A DNA stretch of 64,000 nucleotides from Desulfuromusa kysingii (GTDB lineage Bacteria; Desulfobacterota; Desulfuromonadia; Desulfuromonadales; Geopsychrobacteraceae). A model generated the notes under the pieces. That model saw nothing but the letters and a program-made list of their open reading frames with translations. It was not told the DNA's origin and searched no databases. Below are positions 8,611-17,393 of the stretch, in pieces. A program made the translations under genes and the position numbers. The stretch lies in NCBI RefSeq assembly GCF_900107645.1, contig NZ_FNQN01000013.1, positions 1 to 64,000 of the forward strand, in the 5' to 3' direction. The number at the start of each line of letters is the position of its first letter. Position 1 is the first letter of the stretch.

Positions 8611-9842
8611 ATCATCCTGAAACCCACCATCCAGCCCCGGCAAACGCAAAAAAGAGAGGCTATAAATCAACCCTGCTGACACTGCTGGTCATCTGTATAA
8701 TTCTCATTTCCGCCGTTCTGGCAGGAACCTTCCTAGTCAAGACCGCCCCGAAAGCAAACCGGGTAAAACCAGTAAAAGAGGCTCCTCTGGTAACAACAAT
8801 GCCGCTTGCACCAACTCTGGAACAAGTCACAGTCAGTGCCATGGGGACTGTAGTTCCAGCCAACGAGTTAAGTTTAAAGACGGAAGTTAGCGGCCGGATT
8901 ATCGGCGTCCACGACAGTTTTGAGCTCGGTAGCCAGATCAACCGCGGAGACAAATTGCTGGTTCTGGAGCCTGCTGACTATCAATTAGCCGTAGTTGAAG
9001 CCGAAAGTCAGGTTGCAGACGCTGCCTACGCTCTGGCCATCGAACAGGGCAATCAGGAAATCGCACAGCAGGAATGGGAGCTCTATGACGACCGGGATTC
9101 AGCCAGCGAGCAGGATCGTGAACTGGCACTCCGTAAACCACACCTCCTCAAAGCTGAAGCTGAATACCGTGCCGCCAAAGCAACCTTGGCCCAAGCGCAA
9201 CTGGATCTACAGCGAACCACCCTATACGCCCCTTTCAACTCTCTGGTAACAGCCAAGAGCGTTGAAACAGGCAGCTACTTATCCGCGCAGGAATCAGTCG
9301 CCACCCTTGTCGGAACCGACCATTATTGGGTTCAGGTCTCACTCCCGGTTGATCGTCTCAGCTGGCTCGAAATTCCACACAAAGCTGGCGGTCAGGGATC
9401 AGCGGTACTGATCACCGCTGGCGACAAACAAAAAGTCGGTACCGTCTCCAAGCTCCTTGGCGATCTCGCAGATGAGGGGCGCATGGCTCGTCTGCTCGTT
9501 ACCGTCGAAGACCCTCTGGATCTGAAAAAGCCAGCAGAGCAGCGCCAACCATTACTTCTTGGTGAATATGTCCGGGTCGAAATCGATGGCAAAATGTTAG
9601 CTGATGTCATCAGCGTCCCCCGCTCGACTCTGCACGATGGTGATCAGCTTTGGTTGTTAGATGAAGAAAAACAGACCTTGCTGATTAAAACCGTCGAGGT
9701 GCTCTGGCGCGACAGTGACCGGGTTTTGCTGCGTAACAATCTGCCTGAGAAAACCCAATTAGTGACCAGCAATTTAAGTGTTGCCGTCGACGGCATGCAA
9801 CTACGGCCGGAAAAAGCTCACCAACCAGGGGAGCAGAAATGA
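8607..9842 (+). CDS. RND efflux periplasmic adaptor (membrane fusion protein)
   Basis: 411 aa. One membrane anchor near residues 20-45 (LLTLLVICIILISAVLAGTF) is followed by a biotinyl-lipoyl-like domain (LKTEVSGRIIGVHDSFELGS), a short coiled coil (about 130-200), the second lipoyl half (TTLYAPFNSLVTAKSVETGS) and a beta-barrel domain. This is the standard HlyD/AcrA order. It bridges the inner-membrane pump and the outer-membrane channel. It overlaps both neighbours by 4 nt (ATGA at the left, ATGATG at the right), which fixes its start and supports one operon. Confidence 0.92.
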   Translation: MNHPETHHPAPANAKKRGYKSTLLTLLVICIILISAVLAGTFLVKTAPKANRVKPVKEAPLVTTMPLAPTLEQVTVSAMGTVVPANELSLKTEVSGRIIGVHDSFELGSQINRGDKLLVLEPADYQLAVVEAESQVADAAYALAIEQGNQEIAQQEWELYDDRDSASEQDRELALRKPHLLKAEAEYRAAKATLAQAQLDLQRTTLYAPFNSLVTAKSVETGSYLSAQESVATLVGTDHYWVQVSLPVDRLSWLEIPHKAGGQGSAVLITAGDKQKVGTVSKLLGDLADEGRMARLLVTVEDPLDLKKPAEQRQPLLLGEYVRVEIDGKMLADVISVPRSTLHDGDQLWLLDEEKQTLLIKTVEVLWRDSDRVLLRNNLPEKTQLVTSNLSVAVDGMQLRPEKAHQPGEQK

Positions 9843-12800
9843 TGCAGTCGCAACACAACACCAAAGGCCCTATTGCGTGGATGGCCAGTAACCCTGTCGC
9901 TTCCAACCTGCTGATGCTGGTCCTGCTGATCGGCGGGGTATTCTTCATGGGACAGATCAAACAGGAAGTGTTCCCTGAATTCGACAGCGACCAGGTGACT
10001 GTCAGCGTCACCTATAGCGGCGCCAGTCCGGCTGAGGTGGAACAGGGAATTATCCTGGCAATCGAAGAGGCCGTCAGTGGTCTCGATGACATTGATGAAA
10101 TCAACTCTAGCGCCAACGAAGGGCGGGCCACGGTCACCATAACCCTGCTCACTGGCGGTGATCTACAGAAATTAGCTCAGGATGTCCAGAGTGAGGTCGA
10201 TCGCATCTCCACCTTTCCCGATGAAGCCGAAGAACCGTCGGTCGAAATCGCTACCCGCAAACGGGATGTCATCTCACTTGCACTCTATGGTGACCAAAGT
10301 GAAAAAGTGCTGCATGATCTGGCAAATGATTTCCGCAACACTTTACTGCAAAACCCAGAGATCACCCAGGTTGAACTCAACGGTACCCGGCCACTGGAAA
10401 TTTCCATCGAAATTCCGCAGGAGAAATTGCGGGCTTACAATCTGACTCTCGATGAAGTTGCGACAACACTCAGCACCGCAGCAATAGAACTACCGGGCGG
10501 GGGAATCAAGACGTCAGGGGGAGAGATCCTCCTCCGCATGCAGGAACGGCGCGATTATGGTGCCGACTTTGCCAAACTACCGGTCCTCACGGATAATAAC
10601 GGGACACAACTCCTGCTGGAAGATATCGCGACCATCACTGATGGTTTTGAAGAAACCGACCGTTACGGCGAATATAATGGTAAACGTGCGGTAATGATTG
10701 ATGTCTACCGGATTGGCGATCAGACCCCTATTGAAGTGGCTGATGCCACCAAAGCGGAAGTAGCACTGTGGCAACAGCAGCTGCCTCCGGGAGTCTACAT
10801 TACCGCAGTTAATGATCGTTCTGAGGTCTTCAAACAACGACTTGACCTACTGCTTGGGAATGCTTATCTCGGACTCTCTCTGGTCCTCATACTGTTAGGG
10901 ATATTTCTCGAAGCACGACTGGCATTCTGGGTCACCATGGGCATTCCAATCTCCTTTCTGGGTGCCTTTATTGTCCTGCCTGCGCTCGGCGTGAGCATCA
11001 ACATGATCTCCATGTTTGCTTTTATCGTCGCCCTAGGGATCGTGGTTGATGACGCTATCGTCGTCGGCGAAAATGTCTACAAGTTTCGCCAGCAGGGAAT
11101 GCCACCACTCCAAGCCGCCATCGCAGGGGCACGTGAAGTGGCTATGCCGGTCACCTTCAGTATCTTGACCAATGTGGTCGCTTTCATGCCCCTCTATTTT
11201 ATCCCCGGGATTATGGGCAAAGTGTTCAGGGTGATTCCGGTGGTCGTTATCACCGTCTTCCTGGTTTCGTTGATTGAATCTCTGTTCGTGTTACCAGCCC
11301 ACTTGGCACACTTGAAAGAGAACCGTCGTGGTGGCCTGCTGGGGGCCTTGCATAACTTCCAGCAGCGTTTCAGTCAAGGGTTCACCCGCCTGATCAAACA
11401 TCGCTATGCCCCCTTTTTACAACTCTTGTTGCGTTTCCGTTATTTGACCTTAAGTGTATCCTTTGCCGTACTGATTCTTACTGCAGCACTGATCATCAGC
11501 GGGCGGATGGGGATGACCATGTTTCCGCGCGTCGAATCAGATTTCGCCAGAGTGACGGTTTCTCTCCCATACGGGTCACCGGTTGAGAAGACCGAAGCGG
11601 TACGGGACCGATTACTCGCCAGCGCCGCACAAGTAGCAGATCAATACGGTGGCGAAGATTTGGTCGTGGGAACTTTTGCCGATGTGGGAAAAACAGTCAA
11701 CGGCACTTCCGGCAGCCACACTCTGGAAATCAAAGTGTTCATGGTTGACCCGGAAACACGGGCCATCCCAACCGCCCAGTTCATTCAACAGTGGCGCAAA
11801 GCAACGGGAGAGATCAGTGGTCTCGAAACCATCATGTTCCAATCTGACTCTAGTGGCCCAGGCTCGGGTAAAGCTCTTACGGTTGAATTAAGCCACACCG
11901 ATCTAGATATTCTGGAACAAGCGGGTCAAGACCTGGCCGAGGTTCTATCCGGCTATTCCATAGTCTCAGATATTGACGATGGCTTCGCACCTGGCAAGCA
12001 GCAACTTGACTTCCGTATGCGTCCCGAAGGGTTGAGCCTTGGACTCAGCGCAAAAGAGGTCGCTCTCCAGGTCAGAAACGCTTATGACGGTGCCGAAGTA
12101 TTGCAACAACAGCGCGGCCGCAACGAAGTAACTGTAACCGTACGAAAACCGAAGAATGAACGAATCTCCGAATTTGATCTGGAAGAGATGATTCTGCGTA
12201 GTCCCAGCGGCATCGAAATTCCGTTGCGGGAAGCTGTTGACATCGAACGTGGCCGTGCCTATACCAGCATCGATCGGCGTAACGGCCGGCGTTTTATCAG
12301 TGTCACTGCCGATGTCCGTCCTGACAGTCAGAGTGGACAGATAAAAAACGCCTTGCTTGCTGATGCGTTGCCACAATTGACCGATCGCTATCCTGGTCTG
12401 GCATTCAGTTTTGAAGGGAAACAGGCTGACATGGCTGAGAGTATGACCAGTCTGGTCACCGGTCTCGGATTGGCTCTGGTTATGATCTATGCGCTATTGG
12501 CGATACCGTTCCGCAGCTATATGCAACCAGCGATTATCATGATCAGCATCCCGTTTGGAATTGTTGGTGCCGTCATCGGGCATCTGTTACTCGGTTACAG
12601 TCTGAGTGTCATGAGTATGTTTGGGGTGGTTGCTCTGGCCGGGGTGGTCGTCAATGACTCGCTGGTGCTGATTGACTTTGCCAATCGTAAACGACTCACG
12701 GGAGAAACCGCTCATGCAGCAATCGTTGATGCCGGAATCCTGCGTTTCAGACCCATCATGTTAACGACTCTAACAACCTTCTGCGGACTGATGCCGATGA

Positions 12801-12997
12801 TTTTCGAAACATCCCGGCAGGCGCGCTTTATGATCCCGATGGCAATTTCTCTGGGGTTTGGCATCCTCTTCGCCACCCTGATCGCCCTGTTATTGGTCCC
12901 TTGCCTCTATTTGATAGTTGAAGACATACGCAAGATCCTTAAAATCCAAACACCAATGACAGCAGCAACTGAGAACCCGCCGGTGAAAGCAGGATAA
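9839..12997 (+). CDS. RND efflux pump permease (AcrB/AcrD/AcrF superfamily)
   Basis: 1052 aa, the normal length for this superfamily, with twelve expected membrane helices and two large periplasmic loops. The first loop shows TYSGASPAEVEQGIILAIEE. Helix 4 carries the proton-relay aspartates in ALGIVVDDAIVVGENV, and the second half mirrors it with GVVALAGVVVNDSLVLIDFA. It uses proton-motive force to expel substrates. The substrates are unknown: the sequence lies in the broad hydrophobe-exporter group rather than the metal (CusA) group, since no methionine-relay motif was noticed. It is the last gene of the operon, followed by a strong bidirectional terminator. Confidence 0.92.
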   Translation: MMQSQHNTKGPIAWMASNPVASNLLMLVLLIGGVFFMGQIKQEVFPEFDSDQVTVSVTYSGASPAEVEQGIILAIEEAVSGLDDIDEINSSANEGRATVTITLLTGGDLQKLAQDVQSEVDRISTFPDEAEEPSVEIATRKRDVISLALYGDQSEKVLHDLANDFRNTLLQNPEITQVELNGTRPLEISIEIPQEKLRAYNLTLDEVATTLSTAAIELPGGGIKTSGGEILLRMQERRDYGADFAKLPVLTDNNGTQLLLEDIATITDGFEETDRYGEYNGKRAVMIDVYRIGDQTPIEVADATKAEVALWQQQLPPGVYITAVNDRSEVFKQRLDLLLGNAYLGLSLVLILLGIFLEARLAFWVTMGIPISFLGAFIVLPALGVSINMISMFAFIVALGIVVDDAIVVGENVYKFRQQGMPPLQAAIAGAREVAMPVTFSILTNVVAFMPLYFIPGIMGKVFRVIPVVVITVFLVSLIESLFVLPAHLAHLKENRRGGLLGALHNFQQRFSQGFTRLIKHRYAPFLQLLLRFRYLTLSVSFAVLILTAALIISGRMGMTMFPRVESDFARVTVSLPYGSPVEKTEAVRDRLLASAAQVADQYGGEDLVVGTFADVGKTVNGTSGSHTLEIKVFMVDPETRAIPTAQFIQQWRKATGEISGLETIMFQSDSSGPGSGKALTVELSHTDLDILEQAGQDLAEVLSGYSIVSDIDDGFAPGKQQLDFRMRPEGLSLGLSAKEVALQVRNAYDGAEVLQQQRGRNEVTVTVRKPKNERISEFDLEEMILRSPSGIEIPLREAVDIERGRAYTSIDRRNGRRFISVTADVRPDSQSGQIKNALLADALPQLTDRYPGLAFSFEGKQADMAESMTSLVTGLGLALVMIYALLAIPFRSYMQPAIIMISIPFGIVGAVIGHLLLGYSLSVMSMFGVVALAGVVVNDSLVLIDFANRKRLTGETAHAAIVDAGILRFRPIMLTTLTTFCGLMPMIFETSRQARFMIPMAISLGFGILFATLIALLLVPCLYLIVEDIRKILKIQTPMTAATENPPVKAG

Positions 12998-13023
12998 ATT
13001 TGTATCAACCCGGCAATATAAAA

Positions 13024-13070
13024 AAAGACACCTGAATAACACTTGGTTAAGTTATTCAGGTGTCTTTCTT
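13024..13070. terminator. Bidirectional rho-independent terminator
   Basis: A perfect 17-bp inverted repeat: AAAGACACCTGAATAAC (13024-13040) and its complement (13051-13067) with a 10-nt loop. T-rich sequence follows on the plus strand (TTTCTTATTTTT) and on the minus strand (TTTTTTATATT). It separates the convergent efflux operon and the DUF2867 gene. Confidence 0.88.
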
Positions 13071-13113
13071 ATTTTTGCACGCCAGTTCGAGACGCAGGAG
13101 GCCAGATAACGAC

Positions 13114-14613
13114 TCAAAATTTCTCCGGTCCAGAAATGATTTTTTTACCCGAAGCAGCAGCAATACCTTGCAGCATACCGGTAAAAACATAGTGATGAAA
13201 CGGCATGACTGCGTACCAGTAGGCCATTCCAAACAGACCACGGGGCAAAAAACTTGCGACCTGTTGTAATTCAGTATGTTGCTCATCTCGTTGTAACAAC
13301 CGGAACATAAGCACCGCTTTCCCCGGCATTTTCATTTCAGCTGAGAGCACCAATAGATCAGACCTGTTCACAGCGACCACTCGCCAGAAATCAATCGCAT
13401 CACCCGGATAAATTTCGGCAACGCTACGTCTGCCTCGACAGAGACCGACCCCTCCACAGAGACGATCTAACAGTCCACGAATTTGCCATAACCAATTGGC
13501 ATAATAATAACCAACCTGACCTCCTATCGAACTGACTGCAGGCCAGACATCCTCCCGTTGAGACGCTAAAATAATTCTCCGGGAGTCGGTATAAAGACTT
13601 CCTCCAGCCCAAGCAGGATCGCCGGGATCGCTCCATTCTGCAGGAGGAATTGTTCCTGAATTAGTCCAGGAGGTTTCAACCTGATGCTGCTTGATGCGAT
13701 CCAGAGCCAGACGGATGGATTTCCGACAATCGAATAGCTCCTGTGGCAATAAGGTCGCAAGTCGATTTTCATGACAAATCACCGGATTGCTCAAACCCTC
13801 AGCCAACGGTCGAGCAATGGCCGCCGGGACTGGTGTCACCAAGTGAATCCAGTAGGAACTGAGTCGGGGAGTTAACACCGGAACAGGAAGAATCAAACGC
13901 TTTGGCAATCCTGCTTCTTCAGCGTAAAGTTGCATCAGTTTGCGATAATTGATCACCTCCGGTTGACCTATATCAAAAGTCTCGCCGACAACGTCTTGAT
14001 GTTCTAAGCAACCGATCAGATAGTGCAAGACGTTACGCACCCCGATCGGCTGACATGGGGTATCAACCCAGCGTGGGGTTATCATGACAGGAAGCCGATC
14101 AACCAGATAACGGAGGATTTCAAAAGAGGCACTCCCTGAACCGATAATCATTGCAGCCCGTAAAATGGTCACAGGAACAGACCCGTGGCGGAGGATATCG
14201 CCAACTTCGGTACGTGATTGCAAATGGTGACTGAGGTCGCCCTCCACTTCACCCAGACCACTCAGATAAATGATCTGCTCCAGTTTGGCACTCGCCGCAG
14301 CTGCCGCCATATTCTTAGCAGCCACACGGTCAGTCTGGGAAAAGTCTGTCACATCGGGGTTCATCGAGTGCACCAGATAATAAGCAGCCCGGCAACCATT
14401 CACCGCTTGACGCAACGATTCTGCATCAAGGATATCCCCTTTAACGATGGTGAGTTGAGGATGTTGAGCCCAGGGGCGATCTTTGAGTTTTTCTGGTGCG
14501 CGGGCCAGAGCGACAACCGCATAACCTGCATCCAGCAATCGAGGCAGTAATCGTCCACCAATATAACCGGTCGCTCCGGCCACAAAAATCGGTTGTGATT
14601 TTTGACTCATCAT
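13114..14613 (-). CDS. NAD(P)-binding SDR-type epimerase fused to DUF2867
   Basis: 499 aa. The N-terminus is an atypical short-chain dehydrogenase fold with the dinucleotide motif GATGYIGGRLLPRL, a usual YLVHSM stretch and IYLSGLGEV. The last ~150 residues are the DUF2867 domain (about 330-490, including FWRVVAVNRSDLLVLSAEMK). This two-domain protein is common in bacteria and its reaction is unknown. The ribosome site AGGAG lies 4 nt before the first of two adjacent ATGs; either could be used. It lies 58 nt downstream of the DUF1499 lipoprotein gene on the same strand and is probably co-transcribed with it. Confidence 0.85.
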   Translation of the reverse strand: MMSQKSQPIFVAGATGYIGGRLLPRLLDAGYAVVALARAPEKLKDRPWAQHPQLTIVKGDILDAESLRQAVNGCRAAYYLVHSMNPDVTDFSQTDRVAAKNMAAAAASAKLEQIIYLSGLGEVEGDLSHHLQSRTEVGDILRHGSVPVTILRAAMIIGSGSASFEILRYLVDRLPVMITPRWVDTPCQPIGVRNVLHYLIGCLEHQDVVGETFDIGQPEVINYRKLMQLYAEEAGLPKRLILPVPVLTPRLSSYWIHLVTPVPAAIARPLAEGLSNPVICHENRLATLLPQELFDCRKSIRLALDRIKQHQVETSWTNSGTIPPAEWSDPGDPAWAGGSLYTDSRRIILASQREDVWPAVSSIGGQVGYYYANWLWQIRGLLDRLCGGVGLCRGRRSVAEIYPGDAIDFWRVVAVNRSDLLVLSAEMKMPGKAVLMFRLLQRDEQHTELQQVASFLPRGLFGMAYWYAVMPFHHYVFTGMLQGIAAASGKKIISGPEKF

Positions 14614-14671
14614 CCAACTCCTGTCTGAACAGACAACGTCGCTGATGGCGGTAACCTCCGAACGACACAGA

Positions 14672-15124
14672 TTATTCTATCACTCCCCGATACGCCAAAG
14701 CGGCGCGTATCTTTTCAATCCGCCTGCGGTTGACACCGAAATCCGAATAACCTGTCCGCGCAGCAGAACGGATAGCAATAACCCCCTGCTCCGCCCGCAA
14801 CTGGAATTCCAGCTCATCGACAAAGCCAAACACAGCGCTGCGACATTCAACATGGAGATAGTCACTGGTCGAAGTGATGACCTCTGTCCTTGGCATCTGA
14901 CCGACCTGCTGCTGGAGTTCTTTCCAAGCGACATCATCCGCACCCTTGATCTTAAACGGAGAGATTTGCTGTTTGCTATCGCTGCTATCTGTTGCAACAC
15001 AATTGGGCGACGATGGACAGGGCTTCAATTGAGAATTCTCTGCTCCGATACCGGGACTGCTACAGGCAGCTAACAGGATCGGTAGCAGTAAAAACGGGGT
15101 GACAATACGATAGTTATTAATCAT
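14672..15124 (-). CDS. DUF1499 family lipoprotein
   Basis: 150 aa from the ATG at 15124, which has an excellent AGGAG site. A longer reading frame upstream of this ATG lacks any coding character. The N-terminus is a lipoprotein signal peptide ending LLAAC, so the protein is lipidated. CPSSPNCV, just after the anchor, is the DUF1499 signature, and RSAARTGYSDFGVNRRRIEK near the C-terminus is the second conserved block. The function of the family is unknown. It probably heads an operon with the DUF2867 gene. Confidence 0.88.
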   Translation of the reverse strand: MINNYRIVTPFLLLPILLAACSSPGIGAENSQLKPCPSSPNCVATDSSDSKQQISPFKIKGADDVAWKELQQQVGQMPRTEVITSTSDYLHVECRSAVFGFVDELEFQLRAEQGVIAIRSAARTGYSDFGVNRRRIEKIRAALAYRGVIE

Positions 15125-15460
15125 TTTTTTCTCCTGAATCAAATACAGCAGCCAACCTCTCTTTTGCAGATTGCAAACGGATAAACATGTTCCAAGTGTA
15201 GCAGCTCTTTGCTGGCAACGTACACAATTCAACCGATTCCAGTGCGAAAGATATCTCATCAGGTTTTTATCGCCTCTAAAGCATAAACGGATGGAATCGA
15301 AAATATATTTTTCATTTACGAAGGCTATCGACATCGAGCCCCTTCCCGTCAACGATATTGAAGCGTAGTATGGCCTTTTCAGCCGCAGGGATATTTGCTT
15401 GTATGGATCATAAGCGATATATTTCTCTTATCGAGAGCTGTCGTTAACAGGAGGACATTC
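15125..15460. promoter_or_regulatory. Divergent intergenic region with TTTGCA-N3-TGCAAA dyad
   Basis: 336 bases between the DUF1499 gene (minus) and the phasin-like gene (plus) must hold both promoters. The only clear element is the inverted repeat TTTGCAGATTGCAAA at 15163-15177, about 39 nt upstream of the DUF1499 start, a possible operator. No other gene or RNA is apparent. Confidence 0.35.
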
Positions 15461-15736
15461 ATGGATAAGAAACTCGAACAACTTTTTTACGCGGCCCTTG
15501 GCGGGGCTCTAGCAGTCAAAGAAAAGATTGAGAGCAGCAATGAAGAGATCAAAAACTGGCAGGAAAAAAGTGAAGAGCATGCCCGTACCTTTTTTGACGA
15601 CATGAGCAAACGCGGCGAAAAGGAGAAAGAGCAGTTCAAAGGGATGCTTAAAGATCTGCTGAAAGAGATCATCACGGAAATGGATCTGGCAACCAAAGAG
15701 GATCTGGAAAAACTGAAGCAGGAACTGGATAAGTAG
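15461..15736 (+). CDS. Small phasin-like coiled-coil protein
   Basis: 91 aa from the ATG at 15461, fixed by AGGAGG seven nt upstream; the open frame extends further left without support. After a short hydrophobic helix (LFYAALGGALAVKEKI) it is almost entirely charged helix, ending DLATKEDLEKLKQELDK. This is the layout of small phasin-superfamily proteins (PhaF/PhaI-like C-terminal coiled coil) that in related bacteria sit next to UbiB-type kinases. There is no polyhydroxyalkanoate synthase in the window, so the name phasin should not be taken as proof of granule binding. The next gene starts 1 nt after its stop. Confidence 0.7.
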   Translation: MDKKLEQLFYAALGGALAVKEKIESSNEEIKNWQEKSEEHARTFFDDMSKRGEKEKEQFKGMLKDLLKEIITEMDLATKEDLEKLKQELDK

Positions 15737-15737
15737 C

Positions 15738-17315
15738 TTGATCAAGCGTTTCTTTATTGCCTTATATCTCTGTCGGCCGCAGCGGAGCTACGCTGTCTTC
15801 AGGTTTCTGGTCACGGTGTTCCTGTTATTCCGAAGACGGCCACGTTGGTTGCTCTGGACGCCACTGAGCCCTACCGCTCTGGTCGAAAATATCCGCTCAC
15901 TCGGTGCCAGCTTTCTTAAGCTGGCTCAGGTTCTGGCGACCCGAGCCGATTTTTTTGATCAGGAATATTTACAAGCGTTACGGCAGCTGCATGATCGCAT
16001 GCCAGCCATGAGTAAAAAACACCGTCAACGTGCGTTTCAGCGCGCCTTTCCCACCCCAAAAGTATTTGCAGATTTCGACGAACAACCGTTGGCCAGCGCC
16101 TCAATTGGTCAGGTTCACAAGGCAATCCTCGCCGCTAGCGGTAAAACCGTCGCGGTCAAATTATTGCGGGAGAATATCCAGTTTCAGGTGCGTGTCGATA
16201 TTCTGTTACTCAATCTGTTCCTGAAAATCTTCCGACCACTGTTTTCGGACCAGACCCGTCATTCGATTGAATCGGTCTTACAAGCCTTCAGCCTGGTCAT
16301 CCGTCAAGAAGTCAGTATGTTGCAGGAATTGGCCAACATGGAACACTTCAGCCAGGTCTATGCTGAATCAGGGATCCGCTTTCCAACTCCCTACAAAGAC
16401 TACTGCTCTGACTATGCGCTGGTAATGAGTTTTGAAGAGGGCACCCGCATTGATGACGTCGCTGCAATTCAAAAGTTGGATGTGACTTTCTCACAACTCA
16501 TCCGCCAACTGGTCTCCTTTTATACCGAGCAGATGCTGGTAAAAGGCTATTTCCACGCCGATCCGCACCCCGGAAACCTGTTAGTCAGTCCCGCTGGCGA
16601 GTTGATTCTCCTCGATTTTGGCATGGTCAGCCGGATTCCCAAGAGCATGCGGCAAGCGATGATTTATGCCGTTAAGGCCGCCTACGAAAGAAATTTTGAC
16701 CTGCTGATCAGCGCCACACGGAAAATGGGGATATTAACCGAAGAGGCCCATTTTGACACTTTGAGCAGTGTCGCAGAAAGTTTGTTTGATATTTTTGACA
16801 GCGAACACCTTGATTCTTCGAGCATGCAAGGTTTGGCATTCGGCGTCCTCGAAGTCCTTCACGACCAACCCTTCAAACTGCCTCAAGATGTTATTTATGT
16901 CATGCGGGTGAGTTCTCTTATCGAGGGTCTTGGCACTCAGTACGTAGAAAACTTCAATGGGGTCAAAGATATCCTTCCGATTCTGAAGGAGTCTCTCCCC
17001 CGTGCCCTTGGTGAGGATCGCCTCCTCGTGGAGAAATTAAAATATGAATTTCTCCAGTTGCCAATCACGGCCACCAAAGCACGCAAAGTTGTTGAGTTGG
17101 CAGAACAAGGGGATTTGATCGTGCGCATGGCACCCGCCGACCGGCAGTACCTGCTCGAGCAGATGAGTAAACACCTACGCACCCTTGGTTGGTTGATCTT
17201 TTTTCTTGGGGGCGCATTTTACTTCCAAAGGCAGCCACAGAGTTGGGCCACTTACCTCTCTATCGCCGCTCTGATCGCGGCCGCAATTGTCATGCTGAAA
17301 AAAAAACGTCATTAA
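15738..17315 (+). CDS. UbiB/ABC1/AarF-family atypical kinase
   Basis: 525 aa. UbiB-family proteins are atypical kinases/ATPases linked to quinone-related lipid metabolism. Visible motifs are the N-terminal extension motif (here KLAQ, residues 61-64, where most members have KxGQ), the alanine-rich nucleotide loop PLASASIGQVH, the catalytic GYFHADPHPGNLLV block and LDFGMVSRIP. Two hydrophobic segments close the protein (GWLIFFLGGAFYF and YLSIAALIAAAIVML), typical membrane anchors. The start is TTG at 15738, directly after the phasin-like gene, with only a weak ribosome site, so translation is probably coupled. Confidence 0.87.
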   Translation: MIKRFFIALYLCRPQRSYAVFRFLVTVFLLFRRRPRWLLWTPLSPTALVENIRSLGASFLKLAQVLATRADFFDQEYLQALRQLHDRMPAMSKKHRQRAFQRAFPTPKVFADFDEQPLASASIGQVHKAILAASGKTVAVKLLRENIQFQVRVDILLLNLFLKIFRPLFSDQTRHSIESVLQAFSLVIRQEVSMLQELANMEHFSQVYAESGIRFPTPYKDYCSDYALVMSFEEGTRIDDVAAIQKLDVTFSQLIRQLVSFYTEQMLVKGYFHADPHPGNLLVSPAGELILLDFGMVSRIPKSMRQAMIYAVKAAYERNFDLLISATRKMGILTEEAHFDTLSSVAESLFDIFDSEHLDSSSMQGLAFGVLEVLHDQPFKLPQDVIYVMRVSSLIEGLGTQYVENFNGVKDILPILKESLPRALGEDRLLVEKLKYEFLQLPITATKARKVVELAEQGDLIVRMAPADRQYLLEQMSKHLRTLGWLIFFLGGAFYFQRQPQSWATYLSIAALIAAAIVMLKKKRH

Positions 17316-17393
17316 ATAGAGCGGTATCTTGCCACATAAAAGATCGGTAATCGCGCTGAGGCGGACTCTCTTAGCATCAGGATCGAAGATCAA

